From Stereum hirsutum FP-91666 SS1 (Eukaryota > Basidiomycota > Agaricomycetes > Russulales > Stereaceae), in contig NW_006763151.1 of assembly GCF_000264905.1 (NCBI RefSeq), positions 617,643 to 681,642 of the forward strand: a stretch of 64,000 nucleotides of DNA, read 5' to 3'. The position numbers and the translations under genes were made by a program. Of this stretch, positions 36,484-47,700 are shown one piece after another. Positions within the stretch are counted from its first letter, which is position 1, and the number at the start of each line of letters is the position of its first letter. The notes beneath the pieces are model-generated. The model did no database searches. It was not told the DNA's origin and saw only the letters and a program-made list of their open reading frames with translations.

Positions 36484-37053
36484 CTACACTTTAGCATCCT
36501 TCTGCTTCCTTTTCTCCTCATCCTGCTGTTTCTTCTTCTTCTCTTCTTCCAACCGTCGCCGTGTCTCCGCCATTTCCTTTTTGACGAGGGCCCCCATATG
36601 TTTCATGCTCGCCCAGAGCTCGTCCTCAGTCATCTGCCTCGTCTCAGCAGTGTCCTTCTTCCCCGACTTCCCCGCGATACCATATTTATCCAGAAAACAC
36701 ACCCACTGCATCCCACTCCTCTCCACTCCATTCGCGCACAACCACTCCTTCACCTCCAGGTCCTCTTCCCTCTCCTCCCTATCCGGACCGGGAAGGTCCT
36801 CGTGATGAACGGGCCAGTACTGCGTACAGACGATGATGCCATCCGTGGACTCGGGGGTGATCGGGTCCAGTGGCCATTGTATGCGAGACGAAAGGAATTT
36901 TGGTTTGTGGCTGGCTAGCCATTCATTTATGGGACGCTCGTAGAGGTACTCTTTGACATCGGATTCAGAGTACTCTATCCCGAGTTTGTCCATAAGGTTT
37001 CGAACGTTGGAAAAGTCGAAGAAGTAACCTCCAAGCTTGGTGAAGAGGGTCAT
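36484..37053 (-). CDS. Small unknown protein with basic coiled-coil C-terminus (copy 1)
   Basis: An uninterrupted frame of 189 codons starts with ATG. The N-terminal 110 residues contain LGGYFFDFSNVRNLMDKLGI, PINEWL and IVCTQYWPV. A conserved DLEVKEWLCANGV block follows, then a strongly charged helix (EMAETRRRLEEEKKKKQQ) that looks like a coiled coil. I do not recognise the family. It is real by conservation: a second, broken copy at 59155-61300 keeps GGYFFD, PINNWL, ICTQ and DLEVKEWL. Both copies sit next to an F-box gene, which suggests a functional or historical link. The orientation relative to the F-box gene differs between copies. Confidence 0.75.
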   Translation of the reverse strand: MTLFTKLGGYFFDFSNVRNLMDKLGIEYSESDVKEYLYERPINEWLASHKPKFLSSRIQWPLDPITPESTDGIIVCTQYWPVHHEDLPGPDREEREEDLEVKEWLCANGVERSGMQWVCFLDKYGIAGKSGKKDTAETRQMTEDELWASMKHMGALVKKEMAETRRRLEEEKKKKQQDEEKRKQKDAKV

Positions 37054-38149
37054 TGTTCTAGCGCATTCAAATCAACCTCGGCGAGCAGAAACTATAGCCA
37101 ATGTACTCACTGGTGACTGTGAGTGTTGAGAGTGGTGGATGCCCTCACAAGTAACAACGGGCGCCACGTTTTATACTGCACGTCGGTTCGGATCGGGCCG
37201 GTCATGATTATATTTGCGACAACTGTGCCTCGTCGACTTGCAGCGTATCGTCGTTGTCGGTTTCATCCTGTTCTACGATCCTTGATCGATCCATCATCAC
37301 TTCTCACGGAATGAAACACGCCACAGACTTTCAAGAAGAGGCACAGGCCCGTACAGACACGCGACAGCCAGCAGCAACTTCAAGTTCAATTGCCGCAGAG
37401 GGAATCGAATAACGCTCGGTTTGGTGCCTAATGCGCCTCGTCTCCGATGTAACTACTGCTCTAATCAAATCGTAGTTATGGTGAGCCTTGACAAACAATA
37501 GAGCTTTCCGAAGGTGAATGATCACAACAGCTCGTGAAACTGGTTTCATTACATCCCAAGGGCTGAACGGTGATCTCTCGACGGGGGTTCATTCTTGTTT
37601 GCGGAAATTTAGAAGTGATAGCCGTTGGTCGACCGCGTCAAATGGTAGAGGTAGATCATGACGTTGTAGCTGCTGTCTATCAGAGGTTCGTCGATCATCC
37701 CTGCCGCATGAAGTCGATCTCAGCCTCGACAATAGAATGAACCAAGTTATCTGACGTGGGCCAATTGGACGAAACGTGCAATAACATCCCCGGTCTTTCC
37801 GTAGTTCAAAATATTCAATCGTCTCTGAGGGTATGTTATTGTAAGTACAAAGTTGTAAGAATTGCAATCACACTACGGCCTCTCCACTTCGTCATCCACA
37901 ACAATTACGACTTTCTCCAAGCTGCTAGCGCGGTAGGGACCGGGTCTGAGCAAACATTTATATATATATGGTCTTCGTTGACTGCAAGGATCATCATCAC
38001 GAAGATTCCTTCCAATTAATCAAGCCAATCTCTGAAGTCTCTTGAGCTTCATCTCCCTTCAATCTGCCGTTCCAATTCAGTGAGTGGACTACCATGTTGC
38101 ATCCTTTCAGTTAACCTACCGTACTAAGTATCCCACCTTGCAGTACGCG
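37054..38149. other. Intergenic region
   Basis: Only short frames occur. There is a TATATATATATGG stretch at about 37960. A splice-acceptor-like TTGCAG directly precedes the ATG of the next gene, so that gene may have an upstream non-coding or coding exon in this region. Confidence 0.35.
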
Positions 38150-38719
38150 ATGAATCCTAATATCCCTCCCATGGCCGCACCGTCACAATGGCTAGTTCAG
38201 AGGTTGAACAACATGAAATACGGTTACATTCGTTACGAGGCATCATTCTACGGTCCTGTCAATTCTTTCCTCAACAAGCTATACGACTCGGATCAGAACT
38301 TTTTGGTCAAAGCACAACCACGCCTACGGTCCCTTGAAACGGCCCCTAATGCGCGTACATCCATCGACTCCAATGACCAGCCGGTCCAACGCAGGGATGA
38401 CGATCCTATCCCCGATTTCGTTGTCGTGAAAGGAACGGAGGATCTACACGCAGACGTCCCTTTCCTCATCATTGAGGTGAAGAACCAGCACGTCAGTTTC
38501 GGAGCTGGCGCCTCTCAAACCGACCGTTATGATGGATGGGCAAGGGATTACTTGAACCAGGCATATAACAAGGATCCGGTGGTTCCGAAGCCACCGAGGT
38601 TCTTGTATATGATGCAGATTTTCGGGAGCACGGCTTGGATATCGACCATCACGAAAGACGGTCCAAACCCTCCTATCCAATCAACGGTTCCCAACGAGGG
38701 TTCACATTTTAACTTGTAA
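38150..38719 (+). CDS. PD-(D/E)XK nuclease-like protein, C-terminus altered by transposon insertion
   Basis: A 189-codon frame starts at ATG 38150. It contains YIRYEASFYGPVNSFLNKLY, then PIPDFVVV and, about 20 residues later, FLIIEVKNQ. The PD...ExK spacing is that of restriction-endonuclease-like folds. The protein may bind or cut nucleic acid, or be an inactive relative. The last eight codons and the stop (from 38696) lie inside a transposable element. The original frame continues beyond the element at 40135 for 23 more codons to TAA at 40204-40206. The insertion thus swaps the C-terminal tail but leaves the putative nuclease core whole. An upstream exon is possible. Confidence 0.7.
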   Translation: MNPNIPPMAAPSQWLVQRLNNMKYGYIRYEASFYGPVNSFLNKLYDSDQNFLVKAQPRLRSLETAPNARTSIDSNDQPVQRRDDDPIPDFVVVKGTEDLHADVPFLIIEVKNQHVSFGAGASQTDRYDGWARDYLNQAYNKDPVVPKPPRFLYMMQIFGSTAWISTITKDGPNPPIQSTVPNEGSHFNL

Positions 38720-40125
38720 TACGAACTTGCGACGCCCAAAAGTTAACTTGCGCAAACTTGTCGGTGTACAAGTTAATTTGTCCCAGTTAACTCGCAAGTT
38801 TGCAAGCTCACTTGGCTGTCAAACTTGCGTTTACGAACTTGTATAGCTTGGCACACTTGTGAAACTTCTGAGATCATGAGGCATCAATATGTCCTTCTAC
38901 CACTGGTATAACACTTACCATGCCTTGTCGGACATACCTACATGTAATCACGCGTTTGACTAGTTCGCGTGCACAATCGCCAACGGGTAGCTGGCCGTTT
39001 GCCTCTGTACCACAAGCATCACAAGTAAGGACTCGGATACTGTAGATGATGCCTCCGCGGACACAGTAGTCAAAGACCATCGTATTTATCAGAAGCGCTA
39101 GCTCATCAATGTATTGCCTGCCTCCTACTAAGTACCTTGACCGATGCTGAGCTTTCCACTACTGGTGCCCACTAAAGCATCACTTTTAGCATGCCAATAG
39201 CGATGACTTGGGCGTCCCCAGTATCCAAGTACAGCGAGACTTTCATAGCGACTAGATATATACTGGATGATCACATTTACTTCGACAGACTAGGCTACCT
39301 TAGTTAACTTGCAAGTCAGCATGCGTGCTTTACAAGCTCGCTTGAGAAACTTGGCCCTACAAGTTTGCTCAAGTTTGCATTACTGCAGTCATACAAGTTT
39401 GACACAAGCACACGCAAGTGAATCATACACCATGTCATAAGTTGATCAGTGTGCTGAATGTAGCAGCGGAAAAGGTATTTCAGACACATGCTGACCGGGA
39501 AAACTAGAGTGAAGAGAACGTTAAGAGATCGAGATAACAAAAGGCTAGTGTTTCGCCATGGTCGAAAGAGGTCATAATGACTTCGGGACTCCACTCAGAT
39601 ATAACCCGTACGCGTGAAGTTTACCGCTCTGTTTGACCTCAACGGGAGGGTTATATCATCGATGGAAGTCCCAAGTTGGTCCCAAGGATTCCATCTTTGC
39701 AATGGCCCGTATCGCCATGCTGGACATCTATAGCCCGTCTAGACAAATCAAATCTCCGAGGGTAGGTTCCAGCTACAGCGCTAGCTCGAGAAATCATTAC
39801 GCAAGAGTGTACGCAGTGGAGGTTTAAGCCCGCTATAACCGAGACTAAGTGATCGACGAGCGAGTCGGAGCAGGAGTAACAAAGATTCGTAGTTGAGATA
39901 CGCGTCAACACGGGAAGAGGGAGAATAACGATGTAGGGCACACCAGGTGTGATACTTATGGGTGTCATCGCTGGTGAGCTACATGGTTATCGAGGATTAT
40001 AGGAGCACAAGTGCGCCACAAGTGAGAGGTACGCAAGTGCCACAAGTTTGTTCCATTAAGTCATGCCCGATTTGGCAGGCAAGTCAAGTTACAAGTTCGC
40101 GCCACAAGTTAAATTGCGCTGGCTC
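38696..40125. mobile_element. Non-autonomous DNA transposon with 9-bp target duplication (Mutator-like?)
   Basis: GTTCCCAAC occurs at 38687-38695 and 40126-40134, directly flanking the element. Its ends form an imperfect inverted repeat without gaps: both start GAG and share TTTAACTTGT and GAACTTG at the same distances (about 24 of 34 positions match). Many copies of AACTTG/CAAGTT cluster at 38705-38875, 39300-39415 and 40000-40112, forming subterminal and internal repeat arrays. The interior holds no long transposase-like frame. A 9-bp duplication fits Mutator-like elements, but that assignment is inference. Confidence 0.8.
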
Positions 40126-40206
40126 GTTCCCAACCTACAGAACATCGACATATGCAGCCCACCCATGACAGCCTTCTTTGACCAAGCGCGTACTGAGTTT
40201 TTTTAA
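40126..40206 (+). pseudogene. Displaced 3' end of the PD-(D/E)XK-like gene
   Basis: After the second GTTCCCAAC copy the sequence stays open in the frame of the gene at 38150, giving LQNIDICSPPMTAFFDQ, five more residues and TAA at 40204. This is the expected original tail cut off by the element. It is probably no longer translated unless the element is removed or spliced out. Confidence 0.6.
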
Positions 40207-43200
40207 GTAACAATAATGTACGGACCCTTTTCGCTCAGTACACTCTATTGATGGCCAAGGATTTTTCGTAGATCTGACTTTAGTAAGTGTCTTTGATAAC
40301 AGATGGTTAGCCACAAGCTAGTACAGAACGGGTTCAAGGGGAGGGTCGTCGTTGGGGTATATAAGTAGAGGCTAAATTATAGATTGGGACTGGTTTCGCG
40401 ACGTTTTGTGGCACTTGGAGGATATAATATTATGGAAATCGGACAGGGAGTTGCTACGGAAGTGGAAACTGTACACTGGCACGAAGTATTTAACACGCGA
40501 TTGGGGACGGCCTCATGTTGAGCGGCCTGTAATTTATTGTTATCGTGGAAGGCACCATGCATAAGACAGGATCACTCTATAAAGATATCCAGGCGCGTGA
40601 ACTCACCTTCGCTCTTACAGAGTATATCAATTTCTTTTTTCAAAATTTCAGCAATGTTAGGTACAGCGGAACAAATCTGCTGCAGTAATTAGGCTCCGGA
40701 CGAGACATTTCACACTTCGAAATAGACATCAAATTTGTCCGACAGAGAGAGCCGTGATGCTGCAGAAACTTACCGCCAAGCGAACCCTAGCTTTCCTCGA
40801 AGGCCCACACACCGATCATCTTGTGTGAAGATTAAGTCGGTGTGAAAAAATCGGACACACGGTGGTAACGGGTGCAATTGAAAAGCAAGTTGTGGCTGTT
40901 TGGTGTCACTCGGCACGATGGGGTCGACCTCGAAAGTGTGTTAGGCAGGATCAAAAACAAATGCAAGGAAGAAGTTCTTTATGTTCGGCGCGACAGCACA
41001 TCCCGGTTGTTGAGGGTGATCATCTTAGTACTAAGTCGTAACTGCCTTGGGTTCACTGACAAGGTAAAGACGCTTGATCAACGATAGATGATCCACGTAT
41101 GGCTGCGAACATAAAGCGACGTTATATGGCCAAAGAAGAATGAGACCTCAACAAAAAATTATCAGCTGAATGACATCTTTCACCCTTAATCCGGCTTCAG
41201 CAGAGGTTTTGAGAGTGTGACGCCTAGAAGGCTGAAGCCTAAGCAGGGTCCGCCCACGTCGCCGATAGTCGATACCAATACTTCTGCGGGAGCATGGAGT
41301 CGATACAGTGCCTCATTGACACGGAGGAATCGACGAACGGCGTGAACTTGAAAATGAGAACGTTATCTCCAGCCTGAGGCTTATTTTAAAAAGTGAGATC
41401 GAATGAGTGCAGTATCTATGACGAACATCCCAGTCTGGCGCTCTATGACCGTAATCCTCCTCTTCCTCCTGCTGCATCATCGTCATCATGACTATCGACG
41501 CCGTCATAAGCTCAGCAACGGCCTTATAGACGTACTTAGACGGTCAGCTCAGGCCCGAAACAAAACCTGCAAAGCAGGATCATTCAGAGAAAATGGGCGT
41601 GCCAGATCTTGCCAACTTGGAGCGTGTCCGCTCAGTCCGCAACTTGCAATCCAGTGGTCGAGTACTCGTGGGACGGAGATCTCGCGAAACCCCCTGTTCA
41701 CCCCCTCATCGTCGCGATCCAAGTTACGCGAGTTCAATGGGACCGTGAAAAAATTTCATGGAATGGGAAAGGGAAGGCAGGTTAGCATGCCCTATAATAC
41801 ACTGTATTGACATGGCGGTCCTGAGTGGACCTTGCACATTATCTTGGTAGCGCGGAGACCACTGGTCCACACGGAGACTAGTGCCGGTATGTACCCCGAG
41901 TAATAACAGCTCGGAGGCCCACCGCCAAAACAAGGCCTAGCGTCCGAGTCGTCGTCTGTACGCATTGACAGTTGTGACTCGTCACCGTCACGATGGGTTG
42001 ACTCAAGCCAAACAAAGAAGAGAAAGAGGAGAGAGCCTGAAAGGATCTGGATTTGGAGAGTGGTTCTCAGAGCGCGAATGCGAATGAGGGAGAGATTCGG
42101 AAGACCGGGATGGAATGGGGTGAATGTACTAGATGAGATCACATCGAAGCTCAAGTGCCTTACGAGTCATGGTCTCGACCAGCCCTCCAACAATGGAGTA
42201 AGGATAAAGCAAAGCCCTCATTAGTGATCAATTAAGGCACTATCAGGCTGGGAAGGCGCATCATGATCCATGATTCACAGTGCACACTGAGTATTCCGAT
42301 AATATGGGTAATAAGAAACAACCAACAGAGAGAATTTTTCAAAACCCAGGGCGATGAGAAACGTAGTAAGTGGTGATCCTCCTCCTCATGCTAATAGATG
42401 TCGAAGAAAAAGTATAAATAATGATTGGCACTCACCAGTCACCATGACATCGACAATTTCAACCACTGAGCAACAGCGCAATGCTCAACTTCGCAGGCTG
42501 CAGCGAGCCTGCCATCGATGGTCAAAACTACGAATGAACGATAGGCACTTACAAGCTGCCCCTAGACCTCAGAACAAAGCAAAGCATTCACTGTGTTCCT
42601 GGGAAGATGCATATCGCATGATTTCGGATTCATCTGAGTATTTTGATAGGAGTATAAGTATGGCCTACCGCCCACCAACGTCGCAAACAGAGATTTGTCA
42701 AAAGAGAGACAAGGGACGCATTGATTGAAAATGGATGCACAAGAAGAGATATAGTCATGGATCAGCACTCACCACGACATCGACAACTTCAACCAGCAAC
42801 AGCTCAACCTCGCAGCGAGGTCGAATTCCATCCTAATTTTAGGTCACTGACACACCGCCCCTTATTTTCGCGCTCCGACGATGCATTGTCTTATTGTCTG
42901 CCACCAGAGCAAGCCTGTTATTGATGGTCACTATATCGATCAAGAACGCGAGTCGGTATAGACGAGTTACCGCTGTCTCCGATCCTAAGCCTCAGTCTCG
43001 ACTAGCCTTCCATGAAGAGGATAAGAACAAAGCGAAGCAAAACGCGGGTTATTAATGGACTGAGGACCTAGGCAGACGCATCGTTCACTAATCCATGCTG
43101 GGCATTTCCGAGATCGTATAGGCCACAGGAATCATTCAACAGAATATTTGCCAGATGTGAGAGCGACGAGGGACGCATGGCTGAAGAGCCTCCTCTTCAC

Positions 43201-43679
43201 ACTAATGACGTGGCCTGGACTAAGGAAAAGTACGAATAATGAGCAATGGTCGACAGTCGCCACAATGAGATTCAACCCAGTTTGAAGATCGGGATAGATC
43301 CTGACTTTTTCAATCCAAGTTTCTGATTCAGACGATGGCGGTGACTTGCCGCGCAGAGACGGACACAAGATCGAGAGACTCACAACTGATATGTCGACGT
43401 CCATCATCGTTGACACGCTAGTCCTCGTGCTCGCGCCCCGAAGATAAATGTCCTGCCACCAAGCCTAGTGAGAGTCAAGAGGAAGGGGAAGATACCAAGA
43501 AGATACCTACATACACCGAGCACCGAGAGACACGCACCGTGACTGCCACCCAAGATTCGCTGTAGGCTGCGATCGAACCTAAGTTAGAGAAATCATAAGT
43601 CAGGAGTCGAACAAAGCAGGACCTGATAGCGGAGGTGAACAAGACGAACCACGAGGTTGGAGGCGAAGAAGAAACGCTT
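40207..43679. other. 3.5 kb gene-poor region
   Basis: No family is recognised. Minus-strand frames at 43132-43416 and 43475-43696 have moderately protein-like composition but no splice chain was found. A degenerate local duplication is listed separately. Confidence 0.4.
42425..43045. repeat. Degenerate local duplication
   Basis: Sequence around 42425-42510 (GGCACTCACCA ... ACATCGACAATTTCAACCA ... CAACAGC ... CAACTTCGCAG) recurs, diverged, at about 42758-42820. GCCTG-CAT-GATGGTCA near 42510-42527 recurs near 42911-42930, and AGAACAAAGCAAAGCA near 42573 recurs near 43024. The order is the same in both, so a block of about 200-300 bp was duplicated in direct orientation and then decayed. Confidence 0.5.
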
Positions 43680-44187
43680 CTAGTCTTCATCGACAAGTCG
43701 GAGTTCGGTGTCCCGTTTGCAAATCTTTGCAGTCAATTTCAATGCGTGGGATAGGAGTTGGCTGATGTACCAGTTGGATAGAAAGAATACAATCTGGTCG
43801 AGCGTTGGAAGGTATCGGCGCCAGTGTGGATCGATGGGCTGACTCGTAGAGAGGAAAGTTTGGAGGGTGGAGGGAGGAAGGAGGCGACGGTGGCGCAGGT
43901 GGCGCAGACTGAGACAGACGCCGGGAAACGGGAGCAAAGCGTTGAATTTGAAATTGGATGCAACCAGGAACGAGGAAAGATGCTTCGACGGAAGCAAAAA
44001 CCGATGATGCTTACTGCGGCGACTTCCGCTGTCCTGGCAGGCGTCGTCGCCTCGCTGTCCCTGCACTCTGAGAGTGTTCTGTGGAGAGAAGAGGAGAAGG
44101 AGGAAATGTGAAGGGATGGGGGAGGCTAGAAGGGGTCTGTATGCTTAGCTGGCGAGGGGCGGTGATTGGAGGATGTTGTTGGTCCAT
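43680..44187 (-). CDS. Unrecognised 133-residue protein
   Basis: Two exons, 44187-44015 and 43908-43680, total 402 nt with a phase-2 junction and a 106-nt GTAAGC...TCTCAG intron. The N-terminus is Pro/Ser/Gln-rich (MDQQHPPITAPRQLSIQ) and runs into a basic patch (TARRRRLPGQRKS). The C-terminal half is helical (IVFFLSNWYISQLLSHALKL). No family is recognised. The gene is divergent from the LaeA-like gene, with 558 bp between the start codons. The opposite strand is also open over part of this region, so the call is not secure. Confidence 0.4.
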
Positions 44188-44636
44188 GTGGATGGGTGAT
44201 TACGAGGCGGGGAACGTACGTAAGGGCGCTGTGCGCATCCAGTCGCTTCCAACGCTCGAATTTCCCGGCGGCCCTTCAAATATTTATTCTCCTCACTTTC
44301 CGGTTTGTTTTCCTCCGAGTCAGCCTTGTTTTGTCTTGTCGTGCGCTCCATACCAACAGCTCTGTGCCTAGCTCGACACACTCCGACTCCGACGACGCCC
44401 CCAAGCTTACAGCCTGCCCTTTTGTCTTTCGCTCTCCAGATAACTCACCATAAATACTTACAAGACGAGTCCTGGTGGTAGGACATGCAGAACGAGTAGT
44501 CGCGGGACCGGTGTCGAGAGCAAGCCATCGAGGACAAGGCGGCGCTTCGTCCGAGCGGGGTTTAGTTCGCCAGCCAATCTCAATCGCATCGCCAGATCGC
44601 GCTCCTCAACTTTCTACTCCGACTCCGTCCAACACC

Positions 44637-44745
44637 TTATAACATCCCCCTTTTTTTCCATCCCCGCTCTCTCTCTTCTCTCCTTCGTCTCCCACCACTA
44701 ACAACCCTACGCTCCTTCGCGTCCAACCTCTCAACTCAATCGCAT
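44637..44745 (+). promoter_or_regulatory. Likely core promoter and leader of the LaeA-like gene
   Basis: A TATAAC stands about 105 bp before the ATG, followed by a pyrimidine-rich run (44646-44693) of the kind often seen just upstream of fungal transcription starts. This is inferred from composition only. Confidence 0.3.
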
Positions 44746-47700
44746 ATGGCCATCGAACTCGACCCACGAGCGTCCTCCCCAGACTCGGAGGACGACTCCC
44801 CTGGGTACCACACCCCCTTCCTGCCCTACCCCGACCCCATCACTCTCTCCTTCTCCCAACACGACATTCGTTTCCCGACCAACTACGTCCCCCCCGGCTT
44901 CGGTCCCCTCATCAGCCCGGCGAACCCTTCCTCTCTCTCTCTCGCTCACCAAGCCCCTGTGCCAACGACGACCGGTACGCAAGCCTTCGCCTTCATGAGT
45001 CTCGGCCAACCACCCTACTTAGACCCGGCGTGTTCTATCGTGATAGGAACGTCGACCGCGCCTGGACCGGTAGGCCCTGTCGATGATGCGTATGAAGTTC
45101 CGGCTATCAATGGCAATGGGTTCGATGGGTTCAATGCGTGGACCCACGAGCCGCCGATCTACGGTGGTTCGTATGCGCCTGCGCCACCCACTGGCACCGT
45201 GCTGGCGGTACCTTCGTTGCATTCCCATGGAGAAGTGCTGCCTGTTTACAACGGTTCTGCCGCTTCTGGCCACCACCACCACCACCACCACCAACACCAT
45301 CCTACCGACGAGGACCCTGACTTCCTCATGGCTGATTTCTCCGCCGACACCCAAGACGACGACGAGGAGTCAGCCTCAGCCTCCGACAACGACGACGACG
45401 ACGCCCACTCCTCCGACTCTTGCTCCTCGTCCGACCTGACGGAGATAGGCTCCGACGAGTTCGCGCCTTGTTTTGAGGAGCGCGCTAGTCGGTTATGGCT
45501 TGTCGGTGGAGGGGGTGGTGTTGCTGGAGGGGGAGATGTAGCAGGACCCGGGTTTGGACGAGGGGCAGGAGGTGTAGGAGGTGATGTATTCAACGGAGGG
45601 CCGACCTACGGGTATGGTCATGGCCCTCTCTTCCATTCTCATGGTACTTCTCAGTATCGATATCCGTTGCCCGTTGATGGTCCTGAGCAGCAGGTGCGTT
45701 TTCTTTTTCCTCGGTATTCTTACCACCATGCGATACCGGCTACGTTTCGATGCATCACACCTCCATACCGTCCGATGCATCGTTCCACCTCCCATCCTCC
45801 CATCCTACCGTTCCTACCCGCATTTCGGTCGAGTCATGAGCTGACGCTGACTTGACCTTGAATAATTTATGTGGCGCTCCCAACAAACAACAACAGCGTC
45901 TCGACGCACACCTCAAGATCCACACCCTCGTCTTCGGAACGCTCTATCACGGGCCCGTCGACGAGGTTCTTTCCTCTCCCTCTTCCTCCTCAACTGCAAA
46001 TTTCGCCTCCATCGACACGCCTTCTCCGACGACGCGGAAGAAGATGGTCGTGGATCTGGGGACGGGGACTGGGAAGTGGTGCGTTTTCTCTCTTTTTCTT
46101 CTCCTCATTCCCTCCTCCTTTTCTTCCCCTCCTCTTTTCCCCCTCCTTCTCCCCTTCGAGCCTTCGTGTACTGTTAGAGTTTGAGGTTTCGAGATTTTTT
46201 TGAGGGAATAAAGAGCTGACGTTTCGTTGCGGTGTGCTATGTAGGGTGATGGCTATGGCTGAGAAATTTCCGCACGTCAAGTTTCGCGGAATCGATCTCG
46301 GTGCGTTCTTTTTTTTTTCTTTCATTCGCGTTTCGCGTTTCGATTTGCCTTTCACTCTTCGTCGTCTATTCGTCTGCGTGATACACATTTACTTCCGTCC
46401 CGTCTCATCCTTCTCGTACCGTCACTTTCAACTCCCTGTCACATCCTCGCATTTTTGCTTCCGTCGACCCGACAACGTGGCGCGATGTGGGTGCAGTGAT
46501 ACGACCGCCGGCTTCTTTGATATTTTTTGCTTCCGTCACCACTCGCGTTGGGCTGGGCGTTATGTCCGAGTCATCATTCGGAGTGAATGGTTGAAGGAGT
46601 GGATGAATGCGGGGTTCGAAGTTATGGAGTTTATTCGCGGGATGAGTCCATTCCAATTTCCCATCGCAGGCGTTCTGCGCTCGGACGCGCGGAGCTTTGG
46701 CTCTGTCTTCATCGTTCGTCGTGTATCGTTCATGGGCCAGTGTGCATGGGTCTCATGGTCTTCCCTTTGGCGCCTTTTTTTTTCTAACCAAAATGGGGCG
46801 TGATTTTGCGGGTGGATTTGATGCTGATCTTACTTTCCCTGCTGTTCTCTTCTATGTTCGTAACCCCTTCACCTCAACGTGAACCAACCAACCACCAAAA
46901 CACAAACACAAACACCAAACAGCGCCCATCGCGACGCGATATCCACTCCCGAACGTCCGCTTCGAGATCGCGGACGTGACGGAGCCTTATAGGTTTGCGG
47001 AGGGCAGTGTGGATATGGTGCATGCGAGGGTTACTTTGTTGTCGGTGCGTTTTTCTTCCTTAGACCTATGTTTTTGTTCGTTTTCTTATTGCTGTGACCA
47101 TGGGCGGTCCTGCGACGCATATATTCCCCCTTTCTCTCTTTCCTCCCCTCCCCTTCCCCGCTCTCCCTTTCCTCCTCGTCTCAACTTACTTCCGATGCGC
47201 GTCCTATTCAAACATATCCAAACGTACCCGAACCCAAACTCGCGCTGACATACTCCCATCCATCCATCCATCCATACAGTCCCACGCATACACCTCCCTC
47301 CTGCACAACACCGCCCGCGTGCTCCGTCCGGGCGGACTCTTCCTCTCTTACGAATGGGGGCTTTATCCGGCTTTGCATCCTGATCATCCGTATTCGGGGG
47401 TCAACTCTGACTCTGACTCCAACTCGTACGCTAACAACACCGCCAACACCAACGCCAACTCCAGCGCCAATACCAACGGTGCAAATGTCAACGGTGCGAA
47501 TGGGACACACGGCGTCGGAGGTGTTAGTGGGCAGACGGTGGAGAGCTGGATACCGGCTACGACGAGGTTTTTTAAGTATTTCGGGGAGGGCGTGAAGTGC
47601 GTATTTTCCCGTTCTTTTCTTTGTTCTCCCCTTTTCGTCCCCGTCCCCTCTCCTTTATTTCGTCCACGTCGCCTTCCTTGCTTTTCTTTCCGTCTTTCGT

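Noticed and set aside
45246..45593. Pro-rich frame opposite the LaeA-like gene
   Set aside because: A shadow of the low-complexity His/acidic/Gly coding sequence.
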